Shown piece after piece: positions 38,046 to 46,053 of a stretch of DNA of 64,000 nt (the first letter of the stretch is position 1; every line of letters begins with the position of its first letter). The stretch is from the NCBI RefSeq assembly GCF_900609065.1, contig NZ_UXAU01000024.1:45139-109138 (forward strand), in the 5' to 3' direction. The DNA is from Arthrobacter ulcerisalmonis. GTDB taxonomy: Bacteria > Actinomycetota > Actinomycetes > Actinomycetales > Micrococcaceae. Made by a program: the position numbers and the translations under genes. A model generated the notes under the pieces. It saw nothing but the letters and a program-made list of their open reading frames with translations, searched no databases and was not told the origin of the DNA.

Positions 38046-40078
38046 CAGTCCTGCGATTGGCCCGATCCGAACTCAAACGGATGACCGGCGGCCTGCTGCC
38101 CAAGCTCACCATCCTGGCACTGACCATGGTGCCGCTGCTGTACGGAGCGGTCTACCTGTATGCCAACTGGGATCCCTACGGCAACCTCGACAAGGTGGAC
38201 GCCGCACTGGTGGTCCAGGACACGGGTGCCACTGCCGCAGACGGCACCGAACTGCACGCGGGCCAGAAAGTGGCCGACAGCCTGATCGACGGCCATGCCT
38301 TCAACTGGAAAACCGTCGCCAGCCCCGAGGAAGCCAGCCAGGGCGTCAGCAATGGAACGTACGCCTTCGCCCTGCAGATCCCGCCGGATTTCTCCAGCAA
38401 CCTGGTTTCGCCGGGCAGCTTCGACGCCGCGCACCAGGCCATGCTGGACGTCACCACCAACGACGCCAACAACTACCTCCTCAGCACCATCGTGGATAAG
38501 CTCACCACCTCCGTCCACACCACCGTGGCCAAGGAGGTGGGCGAGGAAACCGCCAACCAGCTCCTCACCGGCTACGGCACCATTCACGCGCAAATGCTGA
38601 AAGCGGCCGACGGCGCCGGGCAGCTTGCGGACGGCGTGGCAACATTGCGGGACGGCAGTACGTCCCTGCACTCGGGGACCGGCGAACTCGCCGACGCCAC
38701 GAATCAGCTCTACGCCGGCCAGGTGAAACTCCGCGACGGCGCCAACCAACTCACCGAGGGTGCCGGCAGTCTGAGCAGTGGGCTGGTGGAACTCAAGGAC
38801 AAGACCGCCAGCCTGCCCGGCAATTCAGCCGCACTGGCCTCCGGCGCAGCCCAGGTGGCAGCCGGCAACGCGCAGCTGAACACCAAGGTCCAGGACGCCG
38901 TCGCCCAGCTGGAGTCCGCCGATCAGGCGCTCAAGGCCCGGGTCACCAGCTCCGCCGCCAAGCTGGTCACGGACAAGGTCCTCACCCAGGAGCAGGCCGA
39001 CCAACTCGTAGCCGACCTCGACGCTGCAGCGGCCTCAGGCCCGGTGGTGGACGCCAAAAACAAGCTGGCCACCGATGCCGGACTCATCCAGGAACTGGCT
39101 ACCGGGGCCCAAAGCGTCAGCACCGGCGCCGCGCAACTTGCCGCAGCGACCCCCACCCTGACCGACGCGATCGGCAAGGCCTCGACCGGGGCTGACCAGC
39201 TCCACACCGGAGCCGCAGCCCTGGCGGCCGGCGAGCAGACCGCCGTCGACGGCGCCGGGCAGCTCGTGGCGGGCGCCGCCAAACTGAACGACGGCGCAGC
39301 GCAGCTGGAGACCGGCGCGGGCACCGCCGCCGACGGGTCCCGCAGCCTCGCGGACCAGGTGGCCGCAGGCGCGGGCCAGGTTCCCAACCCGGACGACCAG
39401 CAGAAGTCGAGCCTGTCATCCGTTATCGCGGATCCGGTCTCCGTCAGCAACGTTTCGCAGGCGAAAGCTGGCTCCTATGGGGCCGGCCTGGCACCCTTCT
39501 TCCTGACCCTCGCCCTCTGGATCGGCGTGTTCATGCTGGTCCAGGCCATGCGGCCCATCACGCAACGAGCGTTGGCCTCCAACGCACCGTCATGGAAGAT
39601 CGCGGTTGGCGGCTGGCTGCCGTTCCTGGCAGTGGCCGTGGTGCAGGCCAGTTTGCTGACCTTGGTGGTGGATTTGGCGCTCGGGCTCAACCCCGTCCAT
39701 CCAGTCCTGATGTGGCTGTTCCTTCTGGCCGCGGCGATGGCGTTCACCGCGCTGATCCAGGGCATCGTTGCCTTGCTGGGCACGCCCGGGAAGTTCGTGG
39801 TACTGATCTTGCTGGTCCTGCAATTGGTCTCCTCCGGGGGTACGTTCCCGTGGCAGACCACCCCGGAGCCACTGCACGTGGTCCACGATGTCTTGCCCAT
39901 GGGCTACGTGGTGACCGGCATGCGGCACCTGATCTACGGTGCCGATCTGTCCATGATCGTGCCCACCGTATTTGGCCTGATCGGCTACACGGCGCTGGGC
40001 GCAGGCCTGTCACTGCTGGCGGTACGCAAGCATAAGTTCTGGACGTTGAAGACGCTGAAGCCGGAGATCGCGGTATGA
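38042..40078 (+). CDS. YhgE/Pip-type ABC-2-like membrane protein
   Basis: 678 residues. One N-terminal membrane segment (PKLTILALTMVPLLYGAVYLYANW) is followed by a long extracytoplasmic region. At about residues 200-460 this is made of short heptad-like repeats (GAxxLxxGxxxL, such as GAGQLADGVATLRDGSTSLH), a coiled-coil rod. Five or six membrane segments end the protein (LTLALWIGVFMLV ... VFGLIGYTALGAGLSLLAV). Relatives include the phage-infection protein Pip and YhgE, and ESX-like secretion accessory proteins. Together with the degenerate ATPase it may form an exporter-like complex; the cargo is unknown. Its stop overlaps the TetR gene (ATGA). Confidence 0.88.
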   Translation: MTVLRLARSELKRMTGGLLPKLTILALTMVPLLYGAVYLYANWDPYGNLDKVDAALVVQDTGATAADGTELHAGQKVADSLIDGHAFNWKTVASPEEASQGVSNGTYAFALQIPPDFSSNLVSPGSFDAAHQAMLDVTTNDANNYLLSTIVDKLTTSVHTTVAKEVGEETANQLLTGYGTIHAQMLKAADGAGQLADGVATLRDGSTSLHSGTGELADATNQLYAGQVKLRDGANQLTEGAGSLSSGLVELKDKTASLPGNSAALASGAAQVAAGNAQLNTKVQDAVAQLESADQALKARVTSSAAKLVTDKVLTQEQADQLVADLDAAAASGPVVDAKNKLATDAGLIQELATGAQSVSTGAAQLAAATPTLTDAIGKASTGADQLHTGAAALAAGEQTAVDGAGQLVAGAAKLNDGAAQLETGAGTAADGSRSLADQVAAGAGQVPNPDDQQKSSLSSVIADPVSVSNVSQAKAGSYGAGLAPFFLTLALWIGVFMLVQAMRPITQRALASNAPSWKIAVGGWLPFLAVAVVQASLLTLVVDLALGLNPVHPVLMWLFLLAAAMAFTALIQGIVALLGTPGKFVVLILLVLQLVSSGGTFPWQTTPEPLHVVHDVLPMGYVVTGMRHLIYGADLSMIVPTVFGLIGYTALGAGLSLLAVRKHKFWTLKTLKPEIAV

Positions 40079-40731
40079 GCCAACAGGATGAGGGGGTTGC
40101 GTTCCCCGGCACGTCCGGCGAGCGGAAACTGCGGCCGGCGCGGACCAGCGCCACCCGCCAGAAGCTCTTCGAGGCCTCGATGGTGCTGATCGGCGAACGG
40201 GGCGCCTCCGAGGTGACGGTGGATGAGATCGCTGCCGCTGCCGGAGTGTCCAAGGGGACCGTCTATTACAACTTCGGCAGCAAATCGGACCTGATCGCGG
40301 AGTTGCTCCGCCACGGCGTCGACATCCTCCTGGCCCGGTTGCAGAGCGTTCCCGTCCACGGCAGCGCTGCGCAGCCGCTGGATCCCCTGGATGTGATGCG
40401 TGACGTCATTGCTCAGGCCATGGATTTCATGAACGAGTACCCGTCGTTTGCGCGGTTGTGGGTCAGCGAGAACTGGCGGACACCCAGCGTCTGGCAGGAC
40501 ACTTTTGCCGAACTGCGCGCGCTGCTCCTGGCGGTGATCGCAGCAAACATTGATCGGGTGGCTGACGTCTACCCGGTAGACACGTCCATCTCCCGGGACA
40601 GCCTGGAGGCGGCGATCTTTGGCGCTTGCTTCGTGGTGGGCCTGGACAGCCAGACCTATCACCCGGAGCGGTCCCGTGACCAAAGCGTTGCAGCAATCAT
40701 GGCCATCATGCGCGGTTACGTCCAAAAGTAG
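40075..40731 (+). CDS. TetR-family repressor
   Basis: 218 residues. The N-terminal helix-turn-helix (VTVDEIAAAAGVSKGTVYYNFGSKSDLI, about residues 44-71) is a clear TetR signature; the C-terminal ligand domain is unspecific. It overlaps the YhgE gene by four bases and closes the operon. The palindrome at 37328-37343 in the operon promoter is its likely operator, so it probably represses its own operon until a ligand binds. Confidence 0.9.
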   Translation: MSQQDEGVAFPGTSGERKLRPARTSATRQKLFEASMVLIGERGASEVTVDEIAAAAGVSKGTVYYNFGSKSDLIAELLRHGVDILLARLQSVPVHGSAAQPLDPLDVMRDVIAQAMDFMNEYPSFARLWVSENWRTPSVWQDTFAELRALLLAVIAANIDRVADVYPVDTSISRDSLEAAIFGACFVVGLDSQTYHPERSRDQSVAAIMAIMRGYVQK

Positions 40732-40757
40732 CTGCCGGCATCGGGGATGATTGAGCA

Positions 40758-41177
40758 ATGGGTCCCAGCGCAAAACTCGCCGTCATTGCAGCCATCGTTG
40801 CGGGCGGATTACTGCTGCTGACCGGCATCACCTTGGCTTTGCCCGTCTTCTGGGCCTTCCTCGGCGTCCTCGGCCTCGCCTACCTGGCTTGCGTGCTGGA
40901 ATTGCTGCTCCGGCGTCGGCGGACAGTGCTGGTCCTGGGCGGAGCGGCCACCAGCATCGCCATTGCCTGCAGCCTCGGTTTCCTGGGCAATTGGGGCCTG
41001 GCTTCGCAGGAAACCAGCTCGTTCTTCGGCACGCCGCTCCCCACGGCCAACCCCGACCACTACTTCTACCTGGCCGGGCTGGCCCTCGCTGCTGCGCTGG
41101 TCATCCTTTTCGTGGGTGCGGTGTGGCGGGCTCCCCGACGGAAGCCCGCCACCCGCCGTCCCCGCCCAACCAGGTAG
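40758..41177 (+). CDS. Small membrane protein of unknown function
   Basis: 139 residues with four hydrophobic segments and a basic tail (RAPRRKPATRRPRPTR). No family recognised. ATG 26 bases after the TetR stop. Its TAG stop (41175-41177) is the first bases of palindromic repeat A, so the repeat defines its C-terminus. The opposite strand here is open as well and is the read-through tail of the EamA gene; the hydrophobic pattern and normal start favour this plus-strand gene as the original one. Confidence 0.6.
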   Translation: MGPSAKLAVIAAIVAGGLLLLTGITLALPVFWAFLGVLGLAYLACVLELLLRRRRTVLVLGGAATSIAIACSLGFLGNWGLASQETSSFFGTPLPTANPDHYFYLAGLALAAALVILFVGAVWRAPRRKPATRRPRPTR

Positions 41178-42104
41178 CGCTAACTGCAGTTTTGAGGGCT
41201 CAAAACTGTAGTTAGCGCTACTCAGTTGGGTGCGTACAGCGCGACGGGAGATGACCGCCGTCGCCACGCCCCCGAGGAGCAAGACGCCGCCCGCCAACTC
41301 GGCGCCGTTGGGCACCTCCCCCAGGATCAGCCAAGCCGCGCTCATGCCGACCACGGGCACCAGCAGGGTGAACGGAACCACCGCCGAGGATGGGTGCGTG
41401 GCCAGCAGCCGATTCCAGATTCCATAACCCACCAGCGAAGCAAAGATGGCGGTGTAGAGCGCGCTGAGGATGGTGGGCCACTGCAATGTGGCGAGGGTCC
41501 CCCACACCACGGCCGGGCCATCCACCAGCAGGGACAGCCCAGCCAAAGGAAGTGGCACCACCGCTCCCGACCAGACCACCAGGCCTAAACCGGACGCGGC
41601 TTTCGCCTTGCTGGCGATCACGTTGCCCACGGCCCAGGACAGAGCGGCTGCCAACACTGCCAGCAGCGGGAGGACCGGAGTGGCCGCGCTCCGTCCGAGA
41701 GCTACGACGCCGAGCCCCAGGACTCCGAGCCCAATGCCCGCCAGCTGCTTCCTTCGGGGCCGTTCGCCCAGGAACAGCGCCGCCAACAGAATGGTGAGCA
41801 GGACCTGCGCCTGCAGGACCAGGGACGCCAGGCCAGCAGGCATTCCCCATGCCATGGCGAGGTAGAGCAGGCCAAACTGCCCGGCACTCATGAAGAGGCC
41901 GACGCCCAGGATCGCCGCCCAGCTGATGTCTGGTTTTCGGATGAAGAAGATGCAGGGGAAAACCACCAGCAGGAACCGCAACGCGACGAACAGGAGCGGC
42001 GGAACGTCGTGTCCGGCAGGGTGCAGGCCCAGATCGATGGCAACGAAGTTCAGGCCCCAGAGCACGGCCACGGTCAAGGCCAGAAGGGTGTCGCGAAGAT
42101 TCAT
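40809..42104 (-). CDS. EamA/DMT-family exporter with repeat-derived read-through tail
   Basis: 431 residues, of which the first ~295 are a normal EamA transporter: ten membrane helices in two halves, with VLWGLNFVAIDLGLHP and GERPRRKQLAGIGLGVLGLG. It probably exports amino acids or other small metabolites. The usual end, near VISRRAVRTQLSS, has no stop. The frame runs through palindrome A (41174-41221, read as SANYSFEPSKLQLALPG) and then about 120 residues antisense to the small membrane gene, a polar Gln/Glu/Gly-rich tail unlike any transporter domain. The repeat seems to have replaced the original stop. Divergent from a LysR gene that may control it. Confidence 0.82.
   Translation of the reverse strand: MNLRDTLLALTVAVLWGLNFVAIDLGLHPAGHDVPPLLFVALRFLLVVFPCIFFIRKPDISWAAILGVGLFMSAGQFGLLYLAMAWGMPAGLASLVLQAQVLLTILLAALFLGERPRRKQLAGIGLGVLGLGVVALGRSAATPVLPLLAVLAAALSWAVGNVIASKAKAASGLGLVVWSGAVVPLPLAGLSLLVDGPAVVWGTLATLQWPTILSALYTAIFASLVGYGIWNRLLATHPSSAVVPFTLLVPVVGMSAAWLILGEVPNGAELAGGVLLLGGVATAVISRRAVRTQLSSANYSFEPSKLQLALPGWAGTAGGGLPSGSPPHRTHEKDDQRSSEGQPGQVEVVVGVGRGERRAEERAGFLRSQAPIAQETEAAGNGDAGGRSAQDQHCPPTPEQQFQHASQVGEAEDAEEGPEDGQSQGDAGQQQ
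41174..41221. repeat. Dispersed palindrome, family A, copy 1
   Basis: GTAGCGCTAACTGCAGTTTT and its complement flank a 4-base loop; one mismatch in 22 pairs. With flanking CCAACC/GTTGG the pairing extends to about 41167-41228. The same palindrome occurs at 43094-43159. Confidence 0.9.
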
Positions 42105-42176
42105 GCTCTCACTGTGCCAGCGGATTCAATGAAGCACCAGCGGCTAATTCGGCGGCTAACCATGTACCGTTGCTTC

Positions 42177-43079
42177 ATGATTGATGTTGGCTCGCTCCGC
42201 GCCCTGACCGCGGTTGAACAGTACGGCACGGTGATTGCCGCCTCGGATGCGCTGGGCTACAGCCCTTCGGCCGTCTCCCAGCAGATCAAGAAGCTGGAGA
42301 AGGAAGCCGGCTTTGCGGTCCTGGAGCGCCGGGGCCGGGGCGTCCTGTTGACCGAACGCGGCGTTGCCCTCGCCGCCTATGGCAGGAAGATCATGGCCGA
42401 GCTGGAGGAACTCCAGTCAACGCTCCTGGCTGATCCAGCCCAACCCACCGGCAGGCTGCGAATCACGGCGTTTTCCACGGCCTGCCGCGGCCTGGTAGGA
42501 CCCTTATTGGGCCAATTGGCGCAAGCTGCGCCCCACCTGGATGTGACCCTGTTGGCGGAAGACCCGCGGGAGGCCGTGGCTCGGGTTTCGAACGGCGAGG
42601 CAGACCTGGGCTTGGTGCACAACTGGAATTCGGTTCCGCTGGTCATCCCGGAACACCTGAGCCTCGAGTGGTTGAGTGAAGATGTGGCAGACGTCTTGGT
42701 CCACCGCGCGCACCCTTTAGCCGGGCGAGACTCAGTGGAACCAGCGGACTTGGTCGCCGAGCGTTGGATCAGCACACCGCAGGGTGCCATCTGCAATGAG
42801 GCCCTGCTGCGCATCTTCACCGACCTCGGCCGAATCCCCGATATCCGGGTCTACGATCCAGATTTTGGGACCCACGTTGCCCTGGTGCAGCAAGCGGCGG
42901 TGATTGCGCTGGTACCACGCCTGGGGCGCGGAACGCTGCCCGCCGACGTCGTGGCCGTCCCGGTCTCGAACCCGCCGCAGGTGCGGCATGTGGGACTGGT
43001 GCACCGCCGGACCATGACGGCCAGTCCCGGCATCCAACTGGCCTCTGCCTTGCTGCGCAAGATCGCCGTCGGCCCCTGA
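42177..43079 (+). CDS. LysR-family transcriptional regulator
   Basis: 300 residues. The N-terminal winged helix has ALTAVEQYGTVIAASDALGYSPSAVSQQIKKLEKEAG; the effector domain follows from about 90 (GRLRITAFSTACRGLVGPLL). The group resembles regulators of amino-acid exporters and peptidase genes in actinobacteria. It is divergent from the EamA exporter with 72 bases between starts, the usual layout for a LysR protein and its target. The frame opens earlier at 42009, but that would overlap the exporter; ATG 42177 places the HTH correctly, with ATG 42162 as an alternative. Confidence 0.88.
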   Translation: MIDVGSLRALTAVEQYGTVIAASDALGYSPSAVSQQIKKLEKEAGFAVLERRGRGVLLTERGVALAAYGRKIMAELEELQSTLLADPAQPTGRLRITAFSTACRGLVGPLLGQLAQAAPHLDVTLLAEDPREAVARVSNGEADLGLVHNWNSVPLVIPEHLSLEWLSEDVADVLVHRAHPLAGRDSVEPADLVAERWISTPQGAICNEALLRIFTDLGRIPDIRVYDPDFGTHVALVQQAAVIALVPRLGRGTLPADVVAVPVSNPPQVRHVGLVHRRTMTASPGIQLASALLRKIAVGP

Positions 43080-43093
43080 CCGCCAACGCAGCA

Positions 43094-43159
43094 CCCAACC
43101 AAGTAGCGCTAACTGCAGTTTTGAGCCGTCAAAACTGCAGTTAGCGCTACCTAGTTGGG
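43094..43159. repeat. Dispersed palindrome, family A, copy 2
   Basis: Two 31-base arms around GCCG pair with only about three mismatches; the core AGCGCTAACTGCAGTTTT is the same as in 41174-41221. It lies between the convergent LysR and SixA genes and could serve as their common terminator. Confidence 0.9.
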
Positions 43160-43167
43160 AGGGGGTG

Positions 43168-43695
43168 TCAGCGGGCCCTAGGGACGGCGAAGTGGGTGAT
43201 CTTCGCGTCCTGCCCATCCAGTTCTGCCCAAGGCTTGTCAGATTGCAGCACCGTCAATGCGCTGGTGGGATACCGGCTGGCCGCATCCAGGTACGGCTCC
43301 TGCTCGGAATCGCGGGAAGCAAGAAGCATCACGAGGTCCTGGACGCCGGGAAGGTGCGAGATGACCATCAGGGTTGTCACCGTGTCCGGCACCTGGTTGA
43401 TGACGGCCAGCATCCGGTGCGCTGACGCCGCGTAGAGCCCGTCCTCAAGTTTGGGAGTGGGCGCCTGCGCACCCAACTCTGAACAGACCCAGGTGCAGGT
43501 CTGCCGGGTTCGCAGGGCAGATGAGCAGAGAATGAAGTCCGGAATGACGCCGTTTTCCACCAGCCACTGGCCAGCCACCGGAGCATCCCGATGCCCCCGC
43601 GCCTCCAGCGGCCGCTCATGGTCGGCTACGCCCCCCGGCCAGTCGGCCTTGGCATGGCGCATCAGAATCAACCGGCGTACGTGGTGCTCACTCAT
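43168..43695 (-). CDS. SixA-type phosphohistidine phosphatase
   Basis: 175 residues. It begins RRLILMRHAKADWP, the catalytic RHG-type motif with the phospho-accepting His, followed by HERPLEARGHRDA; the second conserved His is in VISHLPGVQDLV. These features match the short histidine phosphatases of SixA type, which remove phosphate from histidine in signalling proteins or act on small phosphoesters. Partner unknown. It ends 9 bases from palindrome A. Confidence 0.87.
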   Translation of the reverse strand: MSEHHVRRLILMRHAKADWPGGVADHERPLEARGHRDAPVAGQWLVENGVIPDFILCSSALRTRQTCTWVCSELGAQAPTPKLEDGLYAASAHRMLAVINQVPDTVTTLMVISHLPGVQDLVMLLASRDSEQEPYLDAASRYPTSALTVLQSDKPWAELDGQDAKITHFAVPRAR

Positions 43696-43742
43696 GGCCC
43701 CAGCTTAGCCAACGACCAAGGGACCGGGACTTAAAGCCAAAA

Positions 43743-43775
43743 GCGGCACGTCCCAAAGCAAGGGAGCGTGCCGCC
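43743..43775 (-). terminator. Terminator of the winged-helix gene
   Basis: GCGGCACG-TCCC pairs with GGGA-G-CGTGCCGC with one bulged G and a 7-base loop; on the minus strand it is followed by TTTTGG. Confidence 0.65.
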
Positions 43776-43792
43776 TTTCGCGGCGAAGCTGT

Positions 43793-44653
43793 TTAGATCG
43801 AGTATTCCGGAGCGGCCCAGACAACAACTTCGGGGTGCTCGTAGAAGCGGTAGCCCTGGCCACGGACGGTGCGGACGGTATTGGCGAGGCGGCCCAGCTT
43901 GGAGCGCAGGCGACGGATGTGCACGTCGATGGTGCGCTCGTTGGGGACCTCTTCAGCGTTGCGCCACAGGCCTTCGAGCAGTTCGTCACGACCCACGGTG
44001 CGGGTCCCGTTCTCCACCAGGTAGTTCAGGAGTTCGAATTCCTTGAAAGTCAGGTTCAGCGATTCGCCATCCAGGTGCACTTCGCGGCGCGCCAGGTCGA
44101 TCAGGACGCCGGTGGGGCGCGGTTCCTGGGCGTGCTTGGGACGGATGGCTTCGGTGCGCTGGCGGGCGTTGATGGTGGGGTCGCCAAAGGTGGAACGGAC
44201 GACGTCGAGCGCGGAACCGGAGGCTCCAGCAGGGGCTACCGCAACGGCAGCGTAGCTCTCGGCACCCGCCACGAGGGACTGGGCGTAGCTGCGGATTTCC
44301 TGTGCAAGCTTGGCGATCGAGGTGCCAGCAGCTGCAGCGGTCTCCTCATCAATGCCCATGTAGAGGACAAAGCCGCGGGCTACGTTGTCATTGGCTACCG
44401 GGCGGATGGAGCCGGGTCCGGCCACCACCGGCGTAGGCGCCGTCAGGGCGGCGGGCTCGGCGGGCACAGCTCGCAGCTGGCCATAAGAGTTGGGGTTGTA
44501 GCCCTCGGGAACGAAGCCCGGCGCCGCAAAGGTGCTGGCGCCAGCAGGGGCCAAGGTGGGGCGCTGCCCGAAACCGGGGCGCAGGCCCGACGGCTGGCCG
44601 GCCTTTGCTGCGTTTCGGACGGAGATATGGACGTATCCGGATGCGACTGACAT
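43793..44653 (-). CDS. Receiver-less OmpR-type winged-helix regulator
   Basis: 286 residues. The C-terminal third is a clear OmpR/PhoB DNA-binding domain (LTFKEFELLNYLVENGTRTVGRDELLEGLW ... TIDVHIRRLRSKLG ... TVRGQGYRFYEHP). The N-terminal two thirds has no receiver: no phospho-acceptor pattern, but a low-complexity Ala/Pro region, then GFVLYMGIDEETAAAAGTSIAKLAQEIRSYAQSL. This type is common in Arthrobacter relatives and its signal is unknown. It has a long 5' region with two direct copies of GTAACAATGG, possibly its own binding sites. Confidence 0.83.
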   Translation of the reverse strand: MSVASGYVHISVRNAAKAGQPSGLRPGFGQRPTLAPAGASTFAAPGFVPEGYNPNSYGQLRAVPAEPAALTAPTPVVAGPGSIRPVANDNVARGFVLYMGIDEETAAAAGTSIAKLAQEIRSYAQSLVAGAESYAAVAVAPAGASGSALDVVRSTFGDPTINARQRTEAIRPKHAQEPRPTGVLIDLARREVHLDGESLNLTFKEFELLNYLVENGTRTVGRDELLEGLWRNAEEVPNERTIDVHIRRLRSKLGRLANTVRTVRGQGYRFYEHPEVVVWAAPEYSI

Positions 44654-45308
44654 GGGACTTACCTCATTGTGAATGGCCGCCAGTGCGGCTCGAATGTTGG
44701 GTTCCCCTGGGAACTGCGAACTGGGGAGGTCGCCCGGCTAGGGGCAGGGGCGAATGCCTAAGAACTTCGGAGGGTGGGAAGTCAGGCGTACATTCGACAA
44801 CAGCGCATGTCGGCAGCAGCGGGTGTGCTGGGCCAATATTCTGCGGCTGCAGGTGCTGTTGAGTTCTTGTTCACATTGGAAGTGTGACGCGTAACAATGG
44901 CAACTTGCAAGTAACAATGGACGGTTTCGTCCGCATTGTGAGACAAATTCAGGATTTGTGGTTCAAATCACGATTCTTGCGATAGCGAATAATAACGTTC
45001 GTTATCCGTTTGCAAGGGCCCATCAGGGTCCTTGCGTGAATTTAATTTGGTCATAAGCTGCTTCTGCACATGTTTCTTCACCAAGCCGCGAAATTCCGAA
45101 ATCCTCGCGGAACGCCAAACCCTCTTGGGCACTCAAACCCCGGCAGGCCGAAATAGTTCCGCGTCAGTTTGCAAAACAGGCCTGAGGCAGGAACAACGGG
45201 CAGCACAAAACCGCCCGCAGCTTCCGGCCAGCTGACTAGGCTGGGATTCACAGCCCAGGCACAGGAACACCTCAGCCAGGCCTTATCGACGGATCGGAGA
45301 GTTGTCTC
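44654..45308. other. 655-bp intergenic region between divergent regulators
   Basis: No convincing gene is seen. It holds the direct repeat described separately, a small hairpin ATAACG-TT-CGTTAT (44992-45005), a 10-bp stem GCAAGGGCCC / GGGTCCTTGC with ATCA loop (45012-45035), and a weak inverted repeat CCAGC-N7-GCTGG (45228-45244) near the two-component start. The unusual AT-richness at 44870-45090 suggests promoters for both sides. Confidence 0.5.
44891..44920. promoter_or_regulatory. Direct repeat, possible regulator binding site
   Basis: GTAACAATGG occurs exactly at 44891-44900 and 44911-44920, a 20-base period. OmpR-type proteins bind tandem direct repeats, and the nearest gene is such a regulator at 43793-44653, whose promoter should lie here. 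Confidence 0.45.
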
Positions 45309-46049
45309 ATGGCCACCTCGCACTCCATGACCAACAACCTCCCCCAGCTCACCCACCCGGACGGTTCCCCCATCCGCGCACTGGTGGTGGATGACGAACC
45401 CAGCCTTTCCGAGCTCATGAGCATGGGCCTGCGGATGGCCGGTTGGTCAGTGGCCGTGGCAGCGGACGGTCCGGAGGCCGTGAAGGTAGCCAAGGACTTC
45501 CGGCCGGACGTCCTGGTTCTCGACGTGATGCTTCCCGGATTCGATGGCGTGGAGGTCCTCAACCGGATCCGCGGCTTTTCGCCCGAGGTGCCTGCGCTCT
45601 TCCTGACGGCCAAGGATGCCGTCCAGGACAGGATCGTGGGACTGGCTGCCGGCGGTGACGACTACGTCACCAAGCCCTTCAGCATGGAAGAGGTCCTGCT
45701 TCGCTTGCACCGCCTGGTGCAGCGCTCTGGCGTGGCAGCCGTGGACATTGCCGAACTGGTGGTAGGTGACCTGGTTCTGAACGTTGATACCCGGGAAGTG
45801 ACTCGCGCCGGTGATGACGTGCAATTGACAGCCACCCAGTTCGAGCTGCTCAGGTACCTGATGGAGAACCCGCGGCGGGTCATCAGCAAGGCGCAGATCC
45901 TGGATCGAGTGTGGGACTACGACTTCGGCGGCCAGGCCAACATCGTGGAGCTCTATATCTCCTACCTGCGCAAGAAGATCGACGCCGTACACCCGCCCAT
46001 GATTCATACGGTGCGCGGTGCGGGCTACGTGATCAAGCCCGCCGATTAA
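45309..46049 (+). CDS. OmpR/PhoP-type response regulator
   Basis: 246 residues. Receiver with VVDDEPSLSE, phospho-Asp in VLVLDVMLPGFDG and Lys in YVTKPFSMEE; then a winged helix (LTATQFELLRYLMENPRRVISKAQIL, ELYISYLRKKID, HTVRGAGYVIKP). It is close to TcrX/PhoP-like actinobacterial regulators. GGAGAG lies about 7 bases before the ATG. The kinase gene follows four bases after its stop, forming a two-component operon. The stimulus cannot be read from the sequence. Confidence 0.93.
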   Translation: MATSHSMTNNLPQLTHPDGSPIRALVVDDEPSLSELMSMGLRMAGWSVAVAADGPEAVKVAKDFRPDVLVLDVMLPGFDGVEVLNRIRGFSPEVPALFLTAKDAVQDRIVGLAAGGDDYVTKPFSMEEVLLRLHRLVQRSGVAAVDIAELVVGDLVLNVDTREVTRAGDDVQLTATQFELLRYLMENPRRVISKAQILDRVWDYDFGGQANIVELYISYLRKKIDAVHPPMIHTVRGAGYVIKPAD

Positions 46050-46053
46050 TCCC

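Noticed and set aside
42732..43217. 161-codon minus-strand frame through palindrome A copy 2
   Set aside because: It is antisense of the LysR gene and exists only because the repeat is open in several frames.
45032..45235. 67-codon frame before the two-component system
   Set aside because: No ribosome site, no domain, and Cys/Arg-rich composition unlike its neighbours.
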